A stretch of DNA of 5,189 nucleotides, taken from the NCBI GenBank assembly GCA_015485015.1, contig WFUK01000447.1, positions 1 to 5,189 on the forward strand, read 5' to 3'. This DNA comes from Paracoccaceae bacterium (GTDB lineage Bacteria > Pseudomonadota > Alphaproteobacteria > Rhodobacterales > Rhodobacteraceae). This document shows, in pieces, positions 1-5,189 of this stretch. The notes beneath the pieces are model-generated. The model was not told the origin of the DNA. It did no database searches and was given only the letters and a program-made list of their open reading frames with translations. Every line of letters starts with the position of its first letter. Within the stretch, counting starts at the first letter, position 1. A program made the translations under genes and the position numbers.

Positions 1-1023
1 ATGGAGCTGGCGCAGCTCAAAAGCGGGCTGGTCGGACAGCGCGCCACCTCTCCATTAGGGCCGCTAAAGCTGGCGGATTACAAGGGGGATATCGGCAAGC
101 ATATCCGCGAAACCATCGCGGAAACCATGCAAAAAATCGAAGCCCCGACCGGGGAGCGGCTGTTCTTGGTTGGTGGTTCATGGCGGGCCATTGCGCGGCT
201 CGATATGGCGCGGCGGAATTATCCGCTGCGTGTGCTGCACGAATATACCCTGACCTCCGAGCAGATGATCGAAACGGCCAAATGGATTGCGGCGCAAGAG
301 CCGCAGGCGCTATCGGAGCTGACCGATTCCTCGATGGCGCGGCTAAAGCTGGTGCCGCTGGCGGCCAAGGTGATGCAGGGGCTAATGCACGCGGTGCAGC
401 CCGCCGAGATCGCGATTTCGAGCTACGGTATTCGCGAGGGCATGCTCTATGAAGCCATGCCGCCCGCCATGCGCGGGCTTGATCCCCTGATCGAGGCTTG
501 CCGCTATATGGAGGCCACCAATGCGCGCTTTCCGGGCTTTGGCGAGGCGCTTTATAGCTGGCTGAGGGGGCTGTTTCCCGAGCTGGATGCGCGCTTGGTG
601 CAGGCGGCTTGCCTGCTGCATGACACCACATGGCGCGCCCATCCCGATTACCGCGCCGAGATGTGTTTTGAGGCCGTAACCCGCGCCAATATGGGCGGGA
701 TTGATCATCAGGGGCGGCTGTTTTTGGCGCTGGCCATCAAGAGCCGCTATAAATCCGGCAATGCGCGCGGCGCGGCGCTGGCGCTTTTATCTGACGACAT
801 GGCCAAATCCGCACATAGGCTTGGCTTGGCCATGCGGCTGGGCGCGATGATATCGGGGGCGCAGGCGGTGATGCTGCAAAATACGGCATTACGCATGGAG
901 AATGGCCGGCTCCGGCTGGCGCTTTCTGGGTCGGCCAGGCTCTTGTTTGGCGAGGTTCTGGAAAAGCGCATCGCGGCTTTGGGCAAGGCGTTGCGGGTGG
1001 ATACCGAAATCATCCTGCTTTAA
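1..1023 (+). CDS. ppx: Ppx/GppA-type exopolyphosphatase, C-terminal part (5' end outside window)
   Basis: Family members hydrolyse terminal phosphates from inorganic polyphosphate or convert pppGpp to ppGpp in the cytoplasm; which substrate applies here cannot be read from sequence. The 340 visible residues match the alphaproteobacterial Ppx pattern: VGGSWRAIARLD at about 57-68 (second half of the actin-like ATPase fold), SSYGIREG at 140-147, then the helical C-terminal domain with LLHDTTWRAHPDYRAE at 205-220. The first residues, MEL, look like the tail of the conserved GGGS-(L/M)-EL phosphate-binding loop, so the ATG at base 1 is probably an internal methionine. The N-terminal portion, roughly 150 or more residues by family length, lies upstream of the window. 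The reading frame is intact to a TAA stop. A 72-base gap separates it from the next gene, so co-transcription is possible. Family assignment is firm; the exact substrate is inferred. Confidence 0.88.
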   Translation: MELAQLKSGLVGQRATSPLGPLKLADYKGDIGKHIRETIAETMQKIEAPTGERLFLVGGSWRAIARLDMARRNYPLRVLHEYTLTSEQMIETAKWIAAQEPQALSELTDSSMARLKLVPLAAKVMQGLMHAVQPAEIAISSYGIREGMLYEAMPPAMRGLDPLIEACRYMEATNARFPGFGEALYSWLRGLFPELDARLVQAACLLHDTTWRAHPDYRAEMCFEAVTRANMGGIDHQGRLFLALAIKSRYKSGNARGAALALLSDDMAKSAHRLGLAMRLGAMISGAQAVMLQNTALRMENGRLRLALSGSARLLFGEVLEKRIAALGKALRVDTEIILL

Positions 1024-1029
1024 CCCGAA

Positions 1030-1047
1030 ACACTAAGGGTGTATTTT
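1030..1047 (+). terminator. weak candidate terminator after ppx
   Basis: ACACT (1030-1034) can pair with GGTGT (1038-1042) around a three-base AAG loop, with one G-U pair, and is followed by A and then TTTT (1044-1047). The stem is only five pairs and the T-run is short, so it would be leaky at best. It lies 7 bases after the ppx stop, where a terminator would be expected. Confidence 0.25.
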
Positions 1048-1048
1048 A

Positions 1049-1071
1049 CAGGCCATAAGCTGTATGGTTTG
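1049..1071 (+). other. small hairpin in the leader of the ClpP-like gene
   Basis: CAGGCCATA (1049-1057) pairs with TATGGTTTG (1063-1071) around the loop AGCTG. This gives nine pairs, two of them G-U. No T-run follows, so it is not a terminator. It ends 12 bases before the Shine-Dalgarno region of the next gene and could be a 5' leader structure or simply chance pairing. Pairing is read directly; function is unknown. Confidence 0.3.
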
Positions 1072-1083
1072 GCGCGCGGCTGA

Positions 1084-1089
1084 AAGGGG
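1084..1089 (+). promoter_or_regulatory. ribosome binding site that fixes the start at 1096
   Basis: AAGGGG lies six bases before the ATG at 1096. An in-frame TTG at 1090 would directly abut this site and is therefore unlikely to be the start. Confidence 0.7.
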
Positions 1090-1095
1090 TTGACG

Positions 1096-2031
1096 ATGAA
1101 ATCTATTCTGGGAGTTTACATATTCTTTATGGCGGCCAGCCAGACCATGGCCGATGAACGGCAAGACTGGCTGCAAGCCATAGATGTGGTTTCGACGATG
1201 TCCGAGGATTATACGCGGCGCGCGGATGCTGCGGGTGAGTATTTGCACCTCGGCACGATGATGAACGAGCTGGATGTCCCGCGGCATGTTTGCTCTATTC
1301 TGGGGCGGATGCTTGGAAAAACGGAATTGACGATCCATTTGGAAACCCCCTATCCAGAGGTTACCGACGGCGAGCAAACCTTCCGCGCCGCAGCTATATC
1401 CCTCGATAACTGGGTGTATAATGCGCGAAGGCTGCTGGATAATTCAGTGCCTCAACGGATTTCCGAGTGGAATATATCTTGTGTGGGGCAAATGGGCATA
1501 CCGGCCTCGGCCAAAATTGCAGAACCCGCCGGTCAAATCCTGATCTCGGTAAATGCCAATTACCTCAACATCTCCGGCGCGGTGGAAAAAGGCTATGCGC
1601 AGCGGCTTGAGCAGGCATTGAACCAATATTCGGGCATTACCAGTGTTGGCCTGTCCGGCGGCGGCAATGATCTGGCCGAAGCCATGGAGGCCGCGCGGCT
1701 CATTCGCCGCTTCGGGATGGATACGACGGTGGTAAATGGCTGCACGGGGGCTTGTGCGCTGGTGTTTTTAGGGGGGGTTAACCGCAGCATCTGGTCTCCG
1801 TATCCGGATCTGGGCATGTCTCCCGTTATTATGCAGGGGCAGCCGCAGCCTGCATCCAGCCAGGCCTATCGGGTTGTGTCTCAATTTGCGGATGAAATGG
1901 GCACCAACGGACAGGTGTTTGTCCAGATGATGCAAGCTGGCCCGGTATCCGGCTTTCGAAACGGGCGTGCAGACCGGCTTTGCAATGCGCGGATTGCAAC
2001 ATGGATACAGCGGGCATGCTCGGCCCCATAA
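1096..2031 (+). CDS. exported ClpP/crotonase-fold (COG3904-like) protein, probable pseudoenzyme
   Basis: A 311-residue protein of unknown role. Residues 1-19 look like a signal peptide: K2, a hydrophobic stretch at about 4-14, and a likely cut after TMA19 before DE. The mature protein should be periplasmic. Residues 20-145 are not recognised. From about 147 the order resembles periplasmic ClpP-like proteins of the COG3904 type: strand ILISVNA, helix, SVGLSGGG (183-190, where relatives have a SPGG-like oxyanion turn), helix AARLIRRFGMDTTVV, then CTGAC (216-220) and VFLGGVNR, followed by DLGMSPV (238-244). Relatives as I recall them read C-x-S-A-C and GVH at the last two blocks. Here Gly218 replaces the serine and Ser242 replaces the histidine, so ordinary serine-protease activity is doubtful. 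Six cysteines (66, 129, 216, 220, 296, 308) could form disulfides. ATG 1096 is chosen for its good ribosome binding site. Its own terminator follows. The fold call is moderate confidence; the function is unknown. Confidence 0.75.
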   Translation: MKSILGVYIFFMAASQTMADERQDWLQAIDVVSTMSEDYTRRADAAGEYLHLGTMMNELDVPRHVCSILGRMLGKTELTIHLETPYPEVTDGEQTFRAAAISLDNWVYNARRLLDNSVPQRISEWNISCVGQMGIPASAKIAEPAGQILISVNANYLNISGAVEKGYAQRLEQALNQYSGITSVGLSGGGNDLAEAMEAARLIRRFGMDTTVVNGCTGACALVFLGGVNRSIWSPYPDLGMSPVIMQGQPQPASSQAYRVVSQFADEMGTNGQVFVQMMQAGPVSGFRNGRADRLCNARIATWIQRACSAP

Positions 2032-2067
2032 AAAATGGCCCGCCAAAGCGAGCCATTTTCTATTTTT
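2032..2067 (+). terminator. intrinsic terminator after the ClpP-like gene
   Basis: AAAATGGC (2032-2039) pairs with GCCATTTT (2052-2059). Inside that, CGC (2041-2043) pairs with GCG (2048-2050) around a CAAA loop, with a single C-A mismatch between the two stems. CTATTTTT follows (2060-2067). The structure begins directly after the stop codon. The A-run on the left side would supply a T-run on the other strand, so it may work in both directions. It separates the upstream genes from the proS operon. Confidence 0.85.
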
Positions 2068-2107
2068 CCCTGAGGCTTGAGCCAGCTTGAATGCTACGGT
2101 CAAACAA

Positions 2108-2160
2108 CCTGATCACGGGGGCGGCGATTATAGGATTGGCCACCATCTCTCGTGATCTGG
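2108..2160 (+). repeat. long imperfect inverted repeat in the proS leader
   Basis: GATCACG (2111-2117) and CGTGATC (2151-2157) are perfect complements. The stem extends inward by four pairs (GGGG 2118-2121 with CTCT 2147-2150, two of them G-U). It extends outward past a T-T mismatch by CC (2108-2109) with GG (2159-2160). The loop is about 25 bases and no T-run follows, so this is not an intrinsic terminator. It could be an RNA leader structure or a widely spaced protein-binding palindrome; the seven-base perfect core alone could arise by chance. Confidence 0.4.
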
Positions 2161-2270
2161 GCAATTATTAGCCTATGGATGGCGATTCTGCAAAGGAAAA
2201 CTGCGACATTTTGGAACTCTTCGTTGCGCGCACCCCGTGCTTGGCCTAAACCTTGGAAAACCATTTAACC

Positions 2271-2274
2271 GGAG
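2271..2274 (+). promoter_or_regulatory. proS ribosome binding site
   Basis: GGAG lies eight bases before the ATG at 2283. This supports that start over the in-frame TTG at 2253, which has no such site and would add ten residues not expected in the family. Confidence 0.7.
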
Positions 2275-2282
2275 TGCCGATT

Positions 2283-3620
2283 ATGCGCCTTTCCCGCTAT
2301 TTCCTGCCTGTTCTGAAGGACAACCCCGCCGAGGCCGCCATTGCCAGCCACCGCCTGATGCTGCGCGCCGGTATGATCCGCCAAAGCGCGGCGGGGATTT
2401 ATAGCTGGCTGCCGCTGGGCTTCAAGGTGCTGCGCACGCTGGAAAACATCGTGCATGAAGAGCAGCAGCGCGCCGGCCATATCCCGATGCTGATGCCGAC
2501 GCTCCAGACCGCCGATCTTTGGCGCGAATCCGGTCGTTATGATGATTACGGCGAGGAAATGCTGCGGATCAAGGATCGCCATGGCCGCGACCTGCTATAT
2601 GGTCCCACCAACGAGGAGCTGATCACCGATATTTTCCGCAATTCCGTCCACTCCTATAAATCCCTGCCGCTGACGCTTTACCACATCCAGTGGAAATTCC
2701 GCGACGAGCGCCGCCCCCGGTTCGGGGTGATGCGGGGTCGTGAGTTTTTCATGAAAGACGGCTATAATTTTAATGTTGATGAAGCCGGCGCGCTGCATGC
2801 CTATAACCGCCATTTGGTGAGCTATCTGCGCACCTATGAGCGCATGGGGCTGAAGGCGATTCCGATGCAGGCCGATACAGGGCCGATTGGTGGCGAACAC
2901 TCGCATGAATTCCTTGTGCTGGCCGATACCGGCGAATCCGAGGTGTTTTATGATAGCGCTGTCACGGATCTTTCGCTGGGGGATCGGGCGGTTGATTTTG
3001 ATAGTGTCGAGCAATGCCAGGGGATTTTCGAGGAATTCACCACGCCTTATGCCCGCACAGACGAAACCCATGACGAGGCGCTTTTTGCCAAAGTGCCCGC
3101 CGAGCGCCAGCGCACGGCGCGGGGCATCGAAGTGGGGCAGATCTTTTATTTTGGCACCAAATATTCCGAGAGCATGAAGGCCAAGGTCAGCAGCCCCGAG
3201 GGCAAGGAGGTGCCGGTGCATATGGGCAGCCATGGCATTGGCGTATCCCGCCTGATCGGCGCGCTGATCGAGGCCAATCATGATGATAAAGGCATTATCT
3301 GGCCCGAAAGCGTGGCCCCGTTTAAGGTCGGGATTGTGAACCTCAAGCAAGGCGGCGAGGCCACCGATCCGGTTTGCGAAATGCTCTATCAGGGCTTGCA
3401 GCTATGCGGGCTGGACCCGCTTTATGATGATCGGGACGAGCGCGCAGGCACAAAATTTGCCAGCATGGACCTGATCGGCTGCCCGTGGCGCATCACCGTT
3501 GGCCCGCGCGGGCTGAAAAACGGTGTGGTGGAGCTGACGAATAGGCGCACGGGGGAGAGTGAGGAAATGTCTCCCGAGGCGGCGCTGGATTGCTGCACGC
3601 AAATCTTCAGCGCGGTATAA
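2283..3620 (+). CDS. proS: proline--tRNA ligase (ProRS), short alphaproteobacterial type
   Basis: A cytoplasmic class II synthetase that activates proline with ATP and loads it onto tRNA-Pro. The 445-residue protein begins [18 protein letters not shown], the usual start for this group. Visible catalytic elements are the motif 1 region around [13 protein letters not shown] (38-50), the proline-binding GPTNEE (107-112), motif 2 [18 protein letters not shown] (139-156) and motif 3 GSHGIGVSR (315-323, with the ATP-contacting arginine). The anticodon-binding domain follows from about 344 to the end. The large editing insertion of E. coli ProRS (about 180 residues) is absent. Only about 60 residues lie between EVFYDSA (220-226) and [16 protein letters not shown] (281-296), the mini-insertion typical of Alphaproteobacteria. 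Proofreading of Ala-tRNA-Pro would therefore need a separate deacylase, not seen here. The gene is intact, and its TAA stop is four bases before the likely start of the permease gene, indicating an operon. Confidence 0.97.
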   Translation: MRLSRYFLPVLKDNPAEAAIASHRLMLRAGMIRQSAAGIYSWLPLGFKVLRTLENIVHEEQQRAGHIPMLMPTLQTADLWRESGRYDDYGEEMLRIKDRHGRDLLYGPTNEELITDIFRNSVHSYKSLPLTLYHIQWKFRDERRPRFGVMRGREFFMKDGYNFNVDEAGALHAYNRHLVSYLRTYERMGLKAIPMQADTGPIGGEHSHEFLVLADTGESEVFYDSAVTDLSLGDRAVDFDSVEQCQGIFEEFTTPYARTDETHDEALFAKVPAERQRTARGIEVGQIFYFGTKYSESMKAKVSSPEGKEVPVHMGSHGIGVSRLIGALIEANHDDKGIIWPESVAPFKVGIVNLKQGGEATDPVCEMLYQGLQLCGLDPLYDDRDERAGTKFASMDLIGCPWRITVGPRGLKNGVVELTNRRTGESEEMSPEAALDCCTQIFSAV

Positions 3621-3624
3621 GCCC

Positions 3625-4899
3625 TTGGAAACGCGCCCTTTTGCAAAATTTGAATGGATGATCGCGTGGCGCTATTTGCGCGCGCGGCGGCAGGAGGGCG
3701 GGATTTCGGTGATCGCGTGGTATGCGCTGATCGGGGTGATGCTCGGGGTGGCGGCGCTGATTGTGGTGCAGGCGGTGATGATCGGCTTTCGCGAGGAATT
3801 CACCGATAGGATATTGGGGGTCAATGCCCATGTCACGCTGTATTCCGCCGAATACGACTATCAAAATACCCGCAGCCGCGCCCTTGAGAATTATGACGAG
3901 GTGGCGAATGCGGTGGCGCAGGTGCCGGGCGTTTTGCGGGCCGCGCCGATCATAAAGGCGCAGGTAATGGCCTCGGCCAACGGGCAAAATTCCGGCGTGC
4001 AGATATTTGGCGAGACCCTGGCCGACCTGAAAAACCTGCCGCTGATTGCCAATCCCGAAAGCTTTCGCGGCGATATCGAGCAATTTGACAACGGCGTCGC
4101 CATCGGTTCGGGCATCGCGCGGGCGCTGAACCTGCGCATCGGTGATTATATCCAGCTTATTTCGCCCGATGGCGCGGTCACCCCCTTTGGCACCACTCCG
4201 AGAATCAATGATTACGAGGTGGTATATATCTTTAAGGTCGGGCGCTCGGATATTGACCGCACGCGGATTTATATGCCGCTGGCCGAGGCGCAAAGCTTTT
4301 TTAACCGCGAGGGGTTGGCGGACGAGATCGAGATTTTTGTGCAAGACCCGCAAATGGTAAACCAGATGAGCGATGCCCTGCGCCAAGCGGCGGGTGGCGG
4401 GGTGATCTGGACATGGCGGGATGCCAACGGGGCGTTTTTGAGCGCGCTCGACACCGAGCGGCGGGTGATGTTTATCATCCTGTCGCTGGTGGTGCTGATC
4501 GCGGCGATGAACATCATTTCCGGCCTTGTGATGCTGGTGAAAAACAAGGGGCGGGATATCGGCATTTTGCGCACCATGGGGCTGACGCAGGGCAGCATCA
4601 TGCGGATATTCTTTATTTGCGGCTCGATGATCGGGGTGATCGGCACCCTGATGGGGCTGGCGCTTGGCACCTCATTTGCCTATTACATCGCCGATTTGCA
4701 GCGCTTTCTGGAATGGGCCACGGGCAACCAGCTATGGAATGCCGAGATCAAATACCTGACCGAAATTCCGGCGCGGCTGCGCTGGGAGGATATCCTGGCC
4801 ACGATGGCGATCTCGCTCGGGCTAAGCCTGACCATCACCATCATACCGGCGCGCAATGCGGCCAAGCTTTCACCGGTGGAGGCGCTGCGCTATGAGTAA
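3625..4899 (+). CDS. lolC: lipoprotein-releasing ABC transporter permease (LolC/LolE family)
   Basis: Inner-membrane subunit of the Lol exporter, which extracts outer-membrane lipoproteins from the inner membrane and passes them to periplasmic LolA. With the TTG at 3625 as start it has 424 residues, normal for the family. Layout: amphipathic FEWMIAWRYLRARR (9-22), first membrane segment about 29-51, a large periplasmic MacB-like domain opening with ILGVNAHVTLY (63-73), then three membrane segments at about 282-305, 327-353 and 391-407. The end is NAAKLSPVEALRYE. The cytoplasmic RDIGILRTMG loop after the second segment is the ATPase-coupling region of this superfamily. No Shine-Dalgarno is visible, so initiation probably depends on ribosomes ending proS. 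GTG 3559 (inside proS) and ATG 3658 are alternative starts, but ATG 3658 would cut the conserved FEW. LolC, LolE and the homodimeric LolF cannot be told apart here, so the symbol is approximate. Its end overlaps lolD by eight bases. Confidence 0.93.
   Translation: METRPFAKFEWMIAWRYLRARRQEGGISVIAWYALIGVMLGVAALIVVQAVMIGFREEFTDRILGVNAHVTLYSAEYDYQNTRSRALENYDEVANAVAQVPGVLRAAPIIKAQVMASANGQNSGVQIFGETLADLKNLPLIANPESFRGDIEQFDNGVAIGSGIARALNLRIGDYIQLISPDGAVTPFGTTPRINDYEVVYIFKVGRSDIDRTRIYMPLAEAQSFFNREGLADEIEIFVQDPQMVNQMSDALRQAAGGGVIWTWRDANGAFLSALDTERRVMFIILSLVVLIAAMNIISGLVMLVKNKGRDIGILRTMGLTQGSIMRIFFICGSMIGVIGTLMGLALGTSFAYYIADLQRFLEWATGNQLWNAEIKYLTEIPARLRWEDILATMAISLGLSLTITIIPARNAAKLSPVEALRYE
4878..4882 (+). 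promoter_or_regulatory. lolD ribosome binding site inside the permease gene
   Basis: GGAGG lies nine bases before the lolD ATG at 4892, within the last codons of the permease gene. It supports this start and continued translation across the overlap. Confidence 0.75.
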
Positions 4900-5189
4900 T
4901 GTGCTGGAGCTAAGCGGGCTGACCAAAACCTATTTTGCAGGCAAACCCAACGAAATAAGGGTGCTGAACGGCGTGGATTTTGCTTTGCATGCGGGCGAGG
5001 TTGTGGGCCTGATCGCGCCTTCGGGGGCGGGGAAATCGACGCTGTTGCAGATCGCGGGCTTGCTGGATAGCCCGACCTCGGGCGAGGTGAAGATCGCGGG
5101 TCGGGCGGTAGCGGCGGCGAAAGATAAAGAGCGGACCTCGCTGCGACGCAAGGAAATTGGGTTCATTTATCAATTCCATCACTTATTGC
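4892..5189 (+). CDS. lolD: LolD, ATP-binding subunit of the lipoprotein exporter, N-terminal part (3' end outside window)
   Basis: Cytoplasmic ABC ATPase that powers the LolC/E-type permease encoded just upstream. The first 99 codons are visible. Residues 3-14 (NVLELSGLTKTY) form the usual first strand and the A-loop tyrosine. Walker A is APSGAGKST (42-50), followed by LLQIAGLLDSPTSGEV, and the Q-loop region is IGFIYQFHHLL just before the window ends. IGFIYQFHHLL is characteristic of LolD rather than of other MacB-type ATPases. The first Walker A glycine is alanine (A42), which I recall as common in alphaproteobacterial LolD, so it is not taken as damage. The signature motif, Walker B and H-loop lie beyond the window. 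The start overlaps the permease stop by eight bases (ATG 4892, TAA 4897-4899), a sign of translational coupling and of equal production of the two subunits. Confidence 0.95.
   Translation, partial: MSNVLELSGLTKTYFAGKPNEIRVLNGVDFALHAGEVVGLIAPSGAGKSTLLQIAGLLDSPTSGEVKIAGRAVAAAKDKERTSLRRKEIGFIYQFHHLL

Larger units (their letters stand above)
2068..2282 (+). other. gene-poor leader upstream of proS
   Basis: This 215-base stretch must carry the proS promoter if the upstream terminator is efficient. I found no pair of -35 and -10 boxes with acceptable spacing. TTGAGC at 2077 and TTGAAT at 2087 lack a matching -10, and the AT-rich TTATAG (2128) and TATTAG (2166) lack a matching -35. It holds one long imperfect hairpin (2108-2160) and two very short open frames (2091-2171 and 2175-2249) without ribosome binding sites. 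I see no tRNA or known riboswitch. Confidence 0.5.

Noticed and set aside
1..3. ATG at base 1 as the true start of the Ppx-family gene
   Set aside because: The following residues match the middle of the family (the tail of the GGGS-x-EL loop), so the gene almost certainly begins upstream of the window.
17..631. 204-codon open frame on the - strand inside ppx
   Set aside because: The composition is extreme (Ala, Pro, Arg, Ser) and the opposite strand has a well-supported coding frame.
2175..2249. 24-codon open frame in the proS leader
   Set aside because: There is no ribosome binding site and no recognisable peptide features; a frame this short is expected by chance.
2224..2252. Possible promoter TTGCGC-17 bases-TAAACC before proS
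   Set aside because: Each box matches the consensus at only about three of six positions, and it would leave a leader of only about 20-25 bases; too weak to call.
2595..3350. 251-codon open frame on the - strand
   Set aside because: It lies wholly inside proS, whose product is fully conserved. The predicted peptide has no recognisable domain and is the usual antisense shadow of a GC-rich gene.
3607..4386. 259-codon open frame on the - strand
   Set aside because: It is antisense to the permease gene, rich in His, Arg and Asp from reverse-read codons, and has no domain or ribosome binding evidence.
4413..4895. 160-codon + strand frame inside the permease gene
   Set aside because: It is a shifted-frame reading of the transmembrane region; the permease frame is continuous and conserved through the same bases, so it is no sign of a frameshift.

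Overview
The window is chromosomal DNA from an alphaproteobacterium, most likely a Rhodobacterales-type organism. This rests on recalled family features, not on a search. The proline--tRNA ligase is the short form of about 445 residues without a full editing insertion. The lipoprotein-release permease carries the FEWMIAWRYLRARR start typical of that group. The Ppx-family protein carries the SSYGIREG and LLHD..WRAHPDYRAE blocks seen in that group. Base composition is moderately GC-rich by eye. All genes lie on the + strand.

Layout. (1) From base 1 to 1023 is the C-terminal part of a Ppx/GppA-type exopolyphosphatase whose N-terminus lies before the window. (2) After a 72-base gap with two small hairpins, 1096-2031 encodes an exported protein with a ClpP/crotonase-like (COG3904-like) fold signature. 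Its expected catalytic serine and histidine are apparently replaced. It ends at a good intrinsic terminator (2032-2067). (3) A gene-poor leader of about 215 bases (2068-2282) holds a long imperfect hairpin and no convincing promoter. (4) proS (2283-3620), a lolC/E-type permease (about 3625-4899) and the start of lolD (4892 to the window end) follow with almost no spacing. They look like one translationally coupled operon.

Function. proS charges tRNA-Pro. The permease and the LolD ATPase form the inner-membrane ABC machine that hands outer-membrane lipoproteins to the chaperone LolA. The proS-lol linkage is a recurring arrangement in Alphaproteobacteria and is probably followed by the rest of lolD and further housekeeping genes. 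The exported ClpP-like protein is the least ordinary gene here. It sits between housekeeping genes, seems slightly AT-richer by eye, and looks like a pseudoenzyme. I saw no mobile element, CRISPR array, tRNA, rRNA or clear novel multi-gene system.
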